Shown: positions 42,198 through 54,491 of the stretch, piece after piece
Position numbering within the stretch: position 1 is the first letter of the stretch
Layout: the number at the start of each line of letters is the position of its first letter
Source: Leptobrachium leishanense
Taxonomy: Eukaryota; Chordata; Amphibia; Anura; Megophryidae
Assembly: GCA_009667805.1 (NCBI GenBank)
Contig: CM019065.1
Location: forward strand, 19,306,611 to 19,370,610
Length of the DNA: 64,000 nucleotides
Reading direction: 5' to 3'
Notes under the pieces: generated by a model
What the model was told of the DNA's origin: nothing
The model's database searches: none
What the model saw: only the letters and a program-made list of their open reading frames with translations
Translations under genes and position numbers: made by a program

Positions 42198-42893
42198 TGT
42201 CACGGATCCCTCTGCTTTACTGAGTGGTGGTCCCTAGACACAGGACAGTCTCTACCCTTCCGATCCTTAGAGTGGTCGGCACGACTAGACAGACACAGAA
42301 TGATACACAAGAAATTAGAATAATTAGCTCTTCCCAAGACCCTAACAACACAAGGGGTAGTCTGATGTGTGCTTAGGGTGCCACACAGACTGACCTCAAT
42401 ACCAGAATTAGAAGAGTTGATGCCAATACCAGGGGTTATGCACAGAATGGTTCGTTCGCCAATGCCAGGGGTCATACACAGAATAGTCGTTTGCCAATGC
42501 CAAGGGTCAATACACAGAATAGTCGTTTGCCAATGCCAAGGGGTCAATACACAGAATAGTCGTTTGCCAATGCCAAGGGGTCAATACACAGAATAGTCGT
42601 TTGCCAATGCCAAGGGGTCAATACACAGAATAGTCGTTTGCCAATGCCAAGGGGTCAATACACAGAATAGTTGTTTGCCAAAATATAAGAGCTCTGCGGG
42701 AAGTAACTACCACGTCAGGGCACCGGCATTTCTGAGAGCCTGGGCTTTAAACCCGGCGGGTCCGCGTCAGCCCGCCAGGCCCCGCCCCCGGCTTCCCCAC
42801 GTGTGCGGAAGCGACCGCAATATCATTCGGCGCCTGGCCAGCGAGCAGCGAGGAAGCTGCTGCCAGGCGCCGGGGTGCGGGGGCACCGTGACA
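42198..42893 (-). repeat. Gypsy 2 5' LTR (7 tandem units)
   Basis: Same LTR as 37073-37840 with two fewer 37-bp units and several small indels. The GC-rich end at 42690-42893 is nearly identical to 37640-37840. Confidence 0.92.
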
Positions 42894-43248
42894 ATTCCTT
42901 CTGGAGATACGGTCTCCGTATGCACACAGTACTCCAAGTGAGGTCTCACCAGTGCTCTGTACAGTGGCATGAGCACTTCCCTTTTCCTACTGCTAATACT
43001 CTCCCTACACAACCAAGCATTCTGCTAGCATTCCTGCTGCTCTATTTACATTGACTACTTACCTTTAGATCCTCTGAAATAATAACCCCTAAATCTTTTC
43101 CTCAGATGTTGAGGTTAGGACTGTATCAAATATTCTATATTCAGCCCTTGGGTTTTTTACGTCCCAGGTGCATTATCTTGCACTTATCCACGTTAAAACT
43201 CAATTGCCACAGCTCCGACCATTTTTTTTAGTTTACCTAAATCATTTT

Positions 43249-43452
43249 TCATTTGGCTGATCCCTCCAGGAACGTCAACCTGTTGCAAATCTTTGGGTCA
43301 TCAGCAAAAAGACATACTTTTCCATTAATACCTTCTGCAATATCACTAACAAAAATATTAAATAGAATGCGTCCAAGTACTGACCCCTGAGGTACCCCAC
43401 TGGTAACAAGACCTTGCGCCGAATAAACTCCATTTACCACAACCCTCTGTTG
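43249..43452 (-). pseudogene. CR1/L2 LINE RT fragment
   Basis: SGVPQGSVLG and LFADDPKI are RT motifs B and C; an in-frame open segment of 64 codons, 5'-truncated at 43452 by the insertion event. The remainder toward 42894 is decayed. Confidence 0.85.
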
Positions 43453-43500
43453 CCTGACATGAACTCCAAAATGCTTCTCAGGGAGAAATAAACCATGATA
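43453..43500 (+). pseudogene. V2R pseudogene, exon 6 part 3 (C-terminal tail)
   Basis: CCTGACATGAACTCCAAAAT continues the receptor's last codons (..DMNS..) after the LINE, showing that the LINE split the exon near its end. The sequence then diverges. Confidence 0.85.
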
Positions 43501-43565
43501 TAATGTAATACAACCTATAGTATTATTTAGCCAGATAGAGTAAGTGGATAATTTAACAAGTGTTT

Positions 43566-44370
43566 TTATTAGACATGTGCATTTTGTTTCGTTCCGAAAT
43601 CAAATTCCGTTTCCGATAAACAAAAGATCGGCCATCTGAAAATACAAATCGGCTGAAAATACGAATCGCGGTAGCAAAATGAAAACACCTAAATGAAATA
43701 TCAGGAAGAAAAATTATCCGAAACGATACAGAACAGAATAAAAATGATCCTAAACGAAAATAAATGGAACGTAAATGAGCCAAAATGAAAAAAAAATCAA
43801 CAAAATGAGCCAAAACGAGAAAAAAAAATGGATCAAAAATTACCCAAAACTAAAAGAAAAATGGAACAAAATGATTTTAAGCTTATAAAACCTGGTATTT
43901 TTTTGACAATGAAACATATAGGATTCGCCTATAGGTTTCAATGTTAAAAAATCTCCATTTTTATTAAATATTTATTAAGCCGTTACTTTTTTTCACTTGT
44001 AGCAAAAACTTTCTTTATTTATTTTTTAGGAATTTTTCGGGATTTTCTGGGTGAAATTTTAGGTTTCCTAATTTATTTTAAAGCAACAAACATTTTTTTT
44101 CCCCAAAGGTTTCAATGAAAAAAATATTCCTATTTTTATTAAATATTTATTAAACCAATTATTCTTTTCTCTTGCAGCAAAAAGTCTATTTATTTTTTGG
44201 ATTTTTTAGGTTAAATTTCAAGTCTCCTAACTTCTTTTAAAGCAACGTGGCTTTTTTCCCCATAGGTTACAATGTAAAAAATATTCCCATTTTTATTAAA
44301 TATTTATTCAACCAGTAACATTTTATTGTTCCTAATTTATTATAAAACTACGAGGCTTTTTCCATTCAGC
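43566..44370. mobile_element. AT-rich repeat related to the hAT-like / foldback families, with 3 tandem units of about 160 bp
   Basis: Starts TAGACATGTGCATTTTGTTT, like the end at 8786. From 43935 a unit of about 160 bp ('ggtttcaatg..aaaaatattcc.atttttattaaatatttatt', AAAGCAAC) occurs three times to 44360. The same 'cataggtttcaatg' motif is inside 10231-10775. No coding sequence and no clear right end. Confidence 0.55.
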
Positions 44371-44391
44371 AATGAATTGAGTAGATACTAT

Positions 44392-44567
44392 CAGGGTTAT
44401 TCAGAGAGAGGTGAAAACCAGGAGAATTGGCAGGAGAAGAGAACAATCTAGACCGACAAGCCAATGGAAAGTGAGATAAATGGCAGAATTTTTCTGATTT
44501 GACTATTTTGACGTAGAATTTTCACTTCTCTAGTCATTCTCCTGGTTTTCACCTCTATTTGAATAAC
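44392..44567. mobile_element. Foldback MITE, third small copy
   Basis: CAGGGTTATTCAGAGAGAGG at the left and a decayed GAATAAC at the right, with inverted arms (CAGGAGAATTGG / TCATTCTCCTGG). Same family as 6439-6618, more decayed. Confidence 0.7.
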
Positions 44568-44574
44568 TATCTCC

Positions 44575-44715
44575 ATAGCTCTCCATGGTGCTGCACTACT
44601 GATCTAAAAAATAGCATTCATTGAATATGTTTCAGCACCATGGAGAGCTTCATAGCTCTCCATGGTGCTGCAATGCTGATCTGAAACATAGTATTCACTG
44701 AATATGTTTCAACTA
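44575..44715. repeat. 70-bp direct repeat with a central 16-bp palindrome
   Basis: 'agctctccatggtgctgca' plus a following 'gaatatgtttca' block occurs twice. Between them AGCACCATGGAGAGCT (44634-44649) is inverted at 44654-44669. Confidence 0.75.
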
Positions 44716-46355
44716 AGGGATAGTAATCTATTGAATGGGAAGGGATGGAACCAGCCATAAGGGACATGTTGAAAATGTAAAATATGAGTGCGAATAAGTG
44801 AGGGTGAGAGGCAGGGAAGGTATTAGGTGAGAACAAATAGGATCAAGCGGGCAGGTAGTGAGGTATGAGAAGACAATAGAGAACGTATTGAACTACGAAC
44901 AATTATGGCTCAATGTCAGTGTAAAGCCCTGTAGGGAGGATTGTACCTTGACAAAGCCACAAGTGCTACAGGTCTTATTATAGTTATGGTCACATGCCTC
45001 AAAACTTATGTGTCTTTGTATACTATATCCTTACTAAAACAGCTGTATCGGTCACATTGTTGTTCATCTTATTGTATCACGTCTTGCTCCATTGAGTATG
45101 TAAGTATGTGCCGGTCTCCCTAAGGCCCTACATCCTTATCACCATGGCTGTTGTAAATCATAAGAGGGAAGATGAATAATTATCACGTTGTCACTAATTA
45201 CTCTGTCTCTGACAGCAGTGGGATTCGCGTCTTTATAAATTGTGAATTTACGCTGCGCACACACAAGTGACTTGGATTCACAGCCGAGGATATTCGAAAA
45301 GCAAGTTGGTCTATAATCTCACATTAATGCATAGGTCGTATCTGGGAAAATACTGCAAAAGAATTATTATAACATTGAAAATGGGTTCTGTGTAGAATTT
45401 AAATCGTGTGACTCTTACAAACCACATTGAATCTAAACTTAGCCCAGATGTTTAAGAACACCCGGTAAGTCAAGATATCAATGTCTCTGGTAGAATACAC
45501 CAGTCCTCATCTTTGTACAAACCCAAACTGGGCACGAGTGCCACATAGGGCAGGTTTTCAGCTGTGTTCGCTCATGCTAGATCTTCTTTTTGTATCAAGA
45601 ATCGGGACGTGTTGCCATTAAATCTATGGCACAGCTATATGTTGCAAATCGGATGATGGGTGGCAGAGAAAGAAAAGTCTCTTCTGTAGATGTAAGACTT
45701 CCTATTTCACTGGCTTTTCATGAAGTATAAATATAGAATAATAATAATAATAATTATACATGTGTGACCTCATATTATCTGACATGTCACCAGATTGCCA
45801 GGGGGCACTTGCCAGTTGTTAAGAACTGCTACCTGAACACAAAGATATATGACTAAAGATTGGAGTCCAATAACCCTGCTACCCTACAGACATTCAACAA
45901 TATACATCTTGGATGTCCACATATAGCTGACCTTTATCCTTGGACACCTCTTACCAGTTCTTAGGAGGTCTAGAATAACCAGGAACTTTGAAGTCATGCA
46001 TTGCTCTATTTCTTTAGCTACAGACTGAATTGCCTGGACCATCACTCGGGTTGAGGACTGCATCAGTGAAAAGTCCTTGAGATTTCTTCTAAAGGAGACA
46101 TTTCCCATTAAAGGTTGCATTGTGATACCGAATGTTCGGTTGAGAAATTTGTTAACTTGTGTGGAATACCATTTTAACAGTTTTCGTACCTTCGATGTTC
46201 TCTTCCTCACATCTACCCTTCCTCTCATCCATCATCAGCAATTGCAACCAGACTATGGTTAGATGTTGATCAACCCAAAATCAGATTAGCATAAGGGTTA
46301 TTGGATCTGCATCCCCATACCCGTTCATTAAAGATACTCCCAGATAAATGTAAAC
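44716..46355. other. Unassigned intergenic stretch
   Basis: No transposon end or known gene recognised. A minus-strand open frame at 45884-46228 (114 codons, starting MRGRVDVRKRTSKVRKLLKW) shows no family resemblance I can name and lacks codon or splice context. A short TAA microsatellite lies at 45741-45755. Confidence 0.4.
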
Positions 46356-46357
46356 TA

Positions 46358-47963
<1,606 letters not shown>

Positions 47964-47965
47964 TA

Positions 47966-48772
47966 CATCTGACTATCCAACTATGTGCATTAACTAGAGT
48001 TAAGACAATGGAGAATGGTGGTGAGAGTTGTGGCACAGAGGAACATTGTGATTGAGATTGAGAAGAATGAGATTGAGAGTTAGGGTGAGATGGACTCAAA
48101 AACCTTTAGCATCAAGGTTATCAAGCCCTTAATCTGCCTCTGACCCAACATATTTCATACGCAAAACAGGTCTACCTTGTTATTAGGACCTGAGAGAAGC
48201 TTAACATCAGTCATGGGTTGCTAATTCTCTGATATGCATGAGCATATACGGCCATTTTTAATCTGATCCAGACGATCAGACGATGTAGTGTAAAAAGTAT
48301 AGCTGTTAAAATATGTTTGATGTTAACTTTCAGCAAACCCAAGTATGGTAGTTTAACGCAGGGACCTTCTCATAAAATAATTCATGTTGTTCAAGTTTTG
48401 CACTTAGCAGCGTTCATACAACCCATCCCTCAGCTCACCTACCCACACATCATGTTTGTGGCCACTTCCAAGGCCTTCACCATTTCTGAACCACAATCAC
48501 TAGTGATCTTGACAAACAGCAAAGCTCCTCTTTTCTTCCTCCATCCCAATCCCTCTAGACTGTAAGCTGATCCGAGCACGGCCCTCTTTACCTCTTGTCT
48601 CCATCCTATGTTTGTTTATTTGTGTCTTGCACCCTTTAGTTATTATAAATCTCTGTGGCTGGAAACTGTTGGTGCTTTATAAACAATGATAATAATAATA
48701 ATAAACTAAGCTGAACATAAAGAGACGTGATGGTTTCTCACTTTGTTTGTAGGATTTCTAACATTTCGACTC
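47966..48772 (+). promoter_or_regulatory. Region upstream of V2R gene 2
   Basis: 47966-48358 is unassigned. From about 48359 it aligns with 3466-3873 upstream of gene 1, including the old LINE tail (48564-48700) with a TAATAA microsatellite and the CTTTGTTTGTAG possible splice acceptor before the ATG. Any promoter elements would lie in or before this shared part; none is recognised. Confidence 0.5.
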
Positions 48773-49032
48773 ATGTTGTCAGCCATGTCCTCTTCCGCTT
48801 GGAGAGGGGGACTTGCAGTTTGCTGCTTCATGTGGAACCTGTTCCTTTCCTTCATCTTTCCAGCCTTCCAATACAGTCATCTGGGATGCAAGATTCTTGA
48901 AACTGATTTGGTTGGACAGTTTGAGAATGGTGATATACTGATAGGAGCCATCATTCCTTTTCACGTTGATAAATATTTTGACCGGACTAAAATCCTGTTC
49001 AAAAAGCCCCCTCAACAGGAACCTTGTAAAAT
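48773..49032 (+). CDS. V2R gene 2, exon 1 (signal peptide and N-terminus)
   Basis: First coding exon of the second intact V2R. Exons are 48773-49032, 49524-49815, 50016-50840, 59804-60031, 60756-60879 and 61255-62159, together 2634 nt (877 aa), the same six lengths as gene 1. It starts MLSAMSSSAWRGG, has signal segment CFMWNLFLSFIFPAF and FENGDILIGAIIPFH. The donor AAAT/GTAAGG joins exon 2 so that the codon at the junction is ATA (Ile), where gene 1 has ATG (Met). A class C GPCR of chemosensory neurons by family. Confidence 0.92.
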
Positions 49033-49523
49033 GTAAGGTTTTCATTTCTTTCATTGTGAGTCTTCAGATCTCAGTTCTCTTAAATACATTTTCAGAATTT
49101 CTCCCCATTATACAATATGCTGCTAATATCTGCTCATTAGGCATCTTCTTATGTATCCTATTATTACACCATATTGTCAACTGTCCACATCATATTCAAC
49201 ATATCATACTCTGTCTCCACATCTATGTCTTAAAGGGCTACTACCAGTCTACCACCAAATAATGAAATGTCCTTACTGTGTTTATTTTATGTTGCTAATA
49301 TCTTACATGTGCTTTGTTTTTCTCTTGTTTATTTAAGAAAATATTTCCTCTATACGTGTCACTGGGTGAATCCATTGTGTGATATTTTGTGTTGTAAACT
49401 GCTCCCCCCCGCCAGTTATGTAAGTTGTAGTGTCTCTTTAATAACTTGCCATTTCCGAAAAACCTCCAATTTCTAACAAAGAACCTTAATCTAATTTCTT
49501 CATTTTACCCATTTCATGCTCAG

Positions 49524-49815
49524 ATTTAGGTATCATAGGTTTCTGCAGTTCAGCTCCATGAGATTTGCTATAGATGAGATCAACAGAAACCCAACTTTGC
49601 TCCCAAACCTGACATTGGGTTTCCAGGTCTACGACTCATGTACAGGGATCCACCAGGAGCTGGACGGGACCCTGAAGATGCTAACGGGTCAGAAAGAAGG
49701 AGTTCCTAATTTCAACTGCAAGAAAATTCCTCCCGTGGCATCAACCATCGGACATTCAACGTCCACCTTCTCTATTCTCAATGCTCATGTGCTGGGCTTA
49801 TACAGATACCCACAG
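49524..49815 (+). CDS. V2R gene 2, exon 2 (ligand-binding domain, lobe 1)
   Basis: 292 nt, acceptor ATGCTCAG, donor CCACAG/GTAAGA. Encodes FRYHRFLQFSSMRFAIDEIN and continues as in gene 1 with a few substitutions (e.g. C-R to C-K before KIPP). Open throughout. Confidence 0.92.
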
Positions 49816-50015
49816 GTAAGAGATAAAACCCAACATTACACAATACTATAACTATTACATATCCAATAGAAACCAGAAAATAAATCATATAGAAGCATTG
49901 GTTGAACATTGTGTGATCTATAAACCCATAGGTTAATTCAACGTGTCATAGAATTTGTCCTTCACATTCTATTCATACTGTGTTAACAAACTCATTACTT
50001 TGTCTGTCGCCCTAG

Positions 50016-50840
50016 ATAAGCTATTTAGCCTCCAGCTCTGTCCTCAGTGACAAGACACGGTTCCCTTCCTTCTTCAGGACTGTCCCTAGTGACGCCTTCC
50101 AATCCAAGGGCCTGGCACAGCTGGTGTTACACTTTGGCTGGACTTGGGTTGGGTTAGTAGCTGTTGATGATGACTACGGACATCAAGGCATTCAGGTTGT
50201 CAAGCAGGAAATCCTCAGGGGTGGGGCTTGTGTGGCATTCACAGAATACATCATGAGTAACAATCTGGAACACATTTCCTATGTGACGAAAGTCATCAAA
50301 GCATCCACCGCCAAGGCGATCATCTCATTCACCAAAGACATCGACAAAGTCTTTCTTTTGGATGAGATGCTCAGGCAAAATGTAACAGGCAAAGTTTTTG
50401 TGGCCAGTGAAGCTTGGTCCATCTCTTACCTCCTAGCTGTGGAAAAATATTCCTCACTGCTCGCTGGATCTATCGGATTCTCTTTCCACAGCACGACAAT
50501 CACAGGATTTAGCAATTTCTTGAACAGTATTCGTCCCTTCAACACCAATGAGGGTCCATGGACTAAAATATTCTGGGAAAATGTTTTCAGATGTAAATTT
50601 ATATACAATATTTCCGTCACGAATACATGGGGCAATGACAAAGTGTGCACAGGAAATGAAAGCATGGAGAGCATCTTAAACAGTGATTATGGTGCCTCCA
50701 ACTTAAATGCTGCATACAACCTTTATTCAGCCAGTCATATTATTGCTAAATCATTACATGATATGCTGTCATGCCAGAAGGACAATGGACCATTCAAATA
50801 TATATCTTGCACTGATATTCAGAATTTCAAACCATGGCAG
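50016..50840 (+). CDS. V2R gene 2, exon 3 (main ligand-binding exon)
   Basis: 825 nt, acceptor CGCCCTAG, donor GGCAG/GTAAGG. ISYLASSSVLSDKTRFPSFF, GWTWVGLVAVDDDYG and LNAAYNLYSASHIIAKSLHD match gene 1. Substitutions cluster between VTGK and LAV (KVFVASEAWSISYLLAVEKY versus KHFVASEASSISYLLTVARY) and around FIYNISVTNTWG, surface or binding-cleft regions where V2R paralogues usually vary. Confidence 0.93.
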
Positions 50841-50929
50841 GTAAGGAGGATCTCTGCTAGACACTAATGCTATTTCAGTGGTACTAAAAAAGAAAAATTG
50901 GTCTAGAAGAAAATTCTTGTTCTTGGATA

Positions 50930-51683
50930 GAAAAGTGGATAAAAGATAGGGCACAGAGAGTGGTCATGAATGGTACATTTTCAAGATGGACATCAGTGGT
51001 AAGTAGTGACCCTCGGGGTCTGTTATAGGACCAATTCTATTCAACTTATTTATAAATGACCTTGAGATAGGCTTTGAAAGTCATGTGTCAGTGTTTGCAG
51101 ATGGCACAAAACTAGGAAAAGTAATACAATGTGAGCAGGATGTTACTTCGATGCAGAGGGATTTAGATAGATTGGGGGACTGGGCACTTAAATGGCAGAT
51201 GAAGTTTAAGGTAGATAGCATTTTGGAGTGAAGAACACACAAACCACTTATACCTTATTCATATAAGGTATAAGTGGTTAGTGTGTTCTTTACTCCAAAA
51301 TTGGGAGTGGAATAGGGAAATTAAAGCAGGAGAAGGATTTGGGAATAATTGTCAAACAAGTCAAACAGCAGCTGCCAATGCCGACAAGGTATTGGCATTA
51401 AAAGGGGAATTCACTATTTCAGTGAAAACATCATTTTACCCGTGTTTAAAACAGCCCGTTGAATATGCCGGGTGATTTTGGGCAGCATCTGTTTTATGAA
51501 AGGATATTAAGGCGCTACAAAAAGTGCAGAGACAGCCAACAAAATTAATAAGAATTGACATGAGGTCATGCACTGAGCCAGGAACAATAAATAGATGGAA
51601 TTCTCTGCCAGAGAGGTTTATTTATCCAATTCAGTTGATATAATAGTCATATATTTATTTAGAAAAATGTAAATAATTACCCA
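50930..51683 (+). mobile_element. CR1/L2-type LINE fragment in intron 3 of gene 2
   Basis: Counterpart of 8036-8775 plus 10780-10925 in gene 1: decayed RT with VFADGTKLGK in place of the catalytic ADDTK and WALKWQMKF. Shared between paralogues, so older than the duplication. It contains the 38-bp palindrome at 51221-51300 that gene 1 lacks. Confidence 0.8.
51221..51300. repeat. 38-bp-arm palindrome present only in gene 2
   Basis: Arms 51221-51258 and 51263-51300, loop TCAT, two mismatches. The left arm (TTTTGGAGTGAAGAACACAC) corresponds to the single-copy sequence at about 8359 in gene 1, where no inverted copy follows. Confidence 0.88.
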
Positions 51684-52773
51684 AAATGTGTGGTTTTTTT
51701 CAGCCGGCGTACCGGCACCTCCCGGCATTTTTTTAAAATATATGGCTCCCCCCGGCCTTCCAGTGATTGTGGCAGCACGTGGCCGCCGTTTGGCCAGGCG
51801 GAGAGAGCCGAGACAGAGCGGCTTGCTGAATTCCAGGAGGAGTTTGCGTAATTCCATGAAATCCAGCTGGGGGAATTCAGTTTGCTGCCTCCCCCCACAC
51901 TGCCAGGCTTGGTGGGGATGGGAGCTGGTGGATTATCCGAGCGGCACTGGCTCCTTCCTTTCCCTCCCTGGGATAGCAGGAGATGTAAGTGAGCGTGTCA
52001 CACTGTGTGCGTGCCCTGCTCGTGCTGCTGCAGCAGCGGCTCCCAGGCACAAAGTGGAAACAATGTGACACCGAGCAGCTGTGAGATCATTCAACAAGCG
52101 GCAGCAATAACTCCTGCTGTGGCGTGGATGGGTGCTTGCAGACACCTACCTAAATCACCGCTCAGTGCTGAGCTCTCTGCCACCTGCTGCTCCTATTACT
52201 GCGCCGCCAGTAACACATTCCTGACCCCCTCTAATCAATCACAGCACATCTGACTACTGATCACATAGCCAGATAGCCACTGCACCTCACTGGATGCCAT
52301 ACAAACCAGAAAGCAGACTGGGAGAAGGTGCCATTCATGCTGCATTAAGCAATGGCTTTTATTACTATTTTTTAAAATAAATTCAGAATTATTATTTGTT
52401 TACTATGCTATTGAAATAAACAACATCTATTGACTATATACCCCAGAATTATACACCCCAGTATCCTACCCTCTCCTTGCTTTGCTGTTAGGGTACTTTA
52501 CATGATTGCACTGCTTTTGTGTATAGGCTGCAGGCACGGGTCAAGTCCTGGGAAAAAAAGTGAGGGAACTCACCCACGAATTCCACAACCCCTATTACCT
52601 GAAGAAAATATATATATATTACAAGTATAGCAGTACGTGGTGATACCATTTTTATTGGGTTAACTTTACATTTAAAAGACAAGCTTTCAAGAGTGTAAAC
52701 TGGAAACTATACTGATCAATGAAAGGTATCACTACGTACAGGTATACTCGTGATTGTGGCAACTGGACTAACG

Positions 52774-52783
<10 letters not shown>

Positions 52784-52809
<26 letters not shown>
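52784..52809. repeat. TA microsatellite, left of the Gmr1-like element
   Basis: Pure TA run into which the LTR element inserted; it continues at 58141-58153. This hides the true target duplication. Confidence 0.9.
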
Positions 52810-52812
<3 letters not shown>

Positions 52813-53241
52813 GACGGGTTCACTCGGGGCAGGCTATGTGAGGGCCGGTACCTGAGTAGACGGCTGGAAGTAGCCACCTTCCCAGTTCAGGGTTAACTGA
52901 AGGATTGCTCATTTACCACAGCTGCCCCACCCTTCCCTATAAGAAGTCTCAGTTCCTTCCAGTTCATTGAGGGGTTTGGAGACAGAAGGAGGAAGGAGTT
53001 GGAGACTGTGGTGGAAAAAGTAAGGAATCTGTTATATTGGAAAGTGTGTTTTGTTTTACTGGGGGAACCCGTTTAGTGGGCCCAGGGGTAGACAGGTTCG
53101 TCTATTGTCAGGTAGCCTCCAAAAGGGAGTAGGATTTTTTTTGTTGTTTATTTTCTCTGTTTGTGGAAAACCCCTTTGCTGCTGCAAATAAAACGCTTAG
53201 AAAACCCACGTTGCTGTGTCCGCAGTACCTGCTTCTCCACA
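52810..53241 (+). repeat. Gmr1-like element 5' LTR (432 bp)
   Basis: TG...CA ends; TTCCCTATAAGAAG (about 52934) could be the TATA box; AATAAAACGC (about 53188) is a poly(A) signal within the LTR. Confidence 0.92.
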
Positions 53242-53243
53242 AG

Positions 53244-53262
53244 TGGTGGCAGCGGTGGGATT
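53244..53262 (+). promoter_or_regulatory. Primer-binding site, tRNA-Leu
   Basis: TGGTGGCAGCGGTGGGATT, two bases after the 5' LTR, is complementary over 19 nt to the 3' end (with CCA) of vertebrate tRNA-Leu of the AAG/TAG type, from general knowledge of that tRNA. Confidence 0.8.
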
Positions 53263-53316
53263 TTGTACCTGCTGTGCGCTGGCAGTAGCAACAAGGGTAC
53301 AGAACCCACAGTTACA

Positions 53317-54488
53317 ATGGAGGACTTATTAAAAGCACTGGTAAGTGCCACGGCAACGCAGCAGGAGAGCAACCGCCTAATACAGGCACAGATTGGGGCC
53401 GTGATGGAGGTCCAGAAAGCTGACCACGAGCTGCTTAAAGCAACTGTACGAAGTTTGGCGACGCAAGCACCCCCTAGCCAGGAGACCAGGATTCGAGCTA
53501 GTTGCTACCTTCAGAAGATGTTGCCTGAGGATGACGTGGAAGCATACCTTCGTGCCTTTGAGCGCACTGCTACCCGGGAGGCCTGGCCTGCAGACAAGTG
53601 GGCGGGGATTATCGCACCCTTCCTGATTGGAGAGGCCCAAAAGGCCTACTATGACCTGGAGGAAGTCCAGGCTACGGACTATAACTTTTAAAGGCCGAAA
53701 TCCTGGCCCGGTTCAGAGTAACAAAAGCTGTGAGAGCGCGGTGCTTCTCTAACTGGACGTATGAGGAGAAGACACCACCCCGGACGCAGATGTTCGACCT
53801 AATGCATTTGGCTCGGAAGTGGCTCCAACCTGAGCACCAAAGCCCCACGCAGATAGTGGAAACCCTGGTGTTGGATAAGTTCCTACGCGGACTCCCACGC
53901 AGCCTCCGTGAATGGGTGGGACAAGGGAACCCGGGTACCTATGATGACATGGTGGCCCAAGTAGAGCGCTACCTGGCCGCCAAAAACTTCGAGGACTCGC
54001 CCAGGAGGTCTCCAAAAGTCGTTGTGGGGAGCATCCCCACCCATAGAAAGGAGCAGCCTCAAAAAGTCTTCGGCTCCACAACTAGGTCAAACGGGTCGGC
54101 AATCCTGCCAGCACCTGGGGGACCAGTGCGTCACTCAGACCACAGCGACACTTTTCGAAGAGGGAATGAGCCCCAAAGGAACTCGATACAGTGCTTTGAG
54201 TGTGGCGAACTGGGACATATTAGAGCCAGGTGTCCTAACACGTCCGAGCCCATGCAGTGTGGGCTGGGTGAGGACCCCCGGAATTTCTGCGGACTGATAT
54301 GTCTGACTGGCCTGGTGGAAGGGACTCAGACTTTTCGAGTGCCCGTCCTGCTGAACAGACTACAGGCAGTGGCACTTGCGGACTCCAGTAGTGCCATAAC
54401 CTTGGTGTCAGGCAAACTGGTGGGCCGGGCCAACTTACAGAAAGATAAGACTGTGGGAGTGTTGTGCGTACATGGTAGTACCGTTCGT
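53317..54488 (+). pseudogene. Gmr1-like gag / protease-like region (one frameshift)
   Basis: [20 protein letters not shown] starts a coiled segment and the capsid ([13 protein letters not shown]). After a lost T near 53690 the frame continues with WLQPEHQSPTQIVETLVLDK, FLRGLPRSLREWVGQGNP: the SCAN-type capsid C-terminal fold. Then zinc knuckle CFECGELGHIRARC (about 54196-54236). The following ALADSSSAITLV sits where a protease DSGA motif is expected, with Ser for Gly. It ends at a TAA (54489-54491) that replaces one sense codon; pol follows in the same frame. Confidence 0.88.
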
Positions 54489-54491
54489 TAA

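Larger units (their letters stand above)
37073..42893 (-). mobile_element. Chromodomain Gypsy LTR retrotransposon 2 (antisense, near full length)
   Basis: LTRs TGTCACGG...CCGTGACA at 37073-37840 (3' LTR) and 42198-42893 (5' LTR). Minus-strand order: gag, protease, RT, RNase H, integrase, chromodomain. LTRs are alike apart from small indels and repeat copy number (9 versus 7 units). No clean target duplication (ATATC versus ATTCC). A few frameshifts and an early stop in gag make it defective. A polypurine run AGAGGGGGGTTC abuts the 3' LTR (37841-37852, minus strand). Confidence 0.93.
36610..43452 (-). mobile_element. CR1/L2-type LINE, 5'-truncated, antisense, hosting Gypsy 2
   Basis: 8-bp target duplication CCTGACAT (36602-36609, 43453-43460). 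The 3' end (plus-strand left) starts with ATAGAAACATAGAAACATAG repeats and 'gatgtcggcagat', the same terminus as the LINE at 13.9 kb. Without the Gypsy (37073-42893) the LINE copy is about 1.0 kb: 36610-37072 plus 42894-43452. The minus-strand frame 43249-43440 has SGVPQGSVLGRILFNIFVSD and FADDPKI of the RT. Confidence 0.92.

Noticed and set aside
37068..42898. 5-bp target duplication for Gypsy 2
   Set aside because: ATATC versus ATTCC match at only three of five positions, so I do not claim it.
45884..46228. 114-codon minus-strand frame as a gene
   Set aside because: No family resemblance, no supporting exons, and length within chance for AT-moderate DNA; kept only as an unassigned frame.
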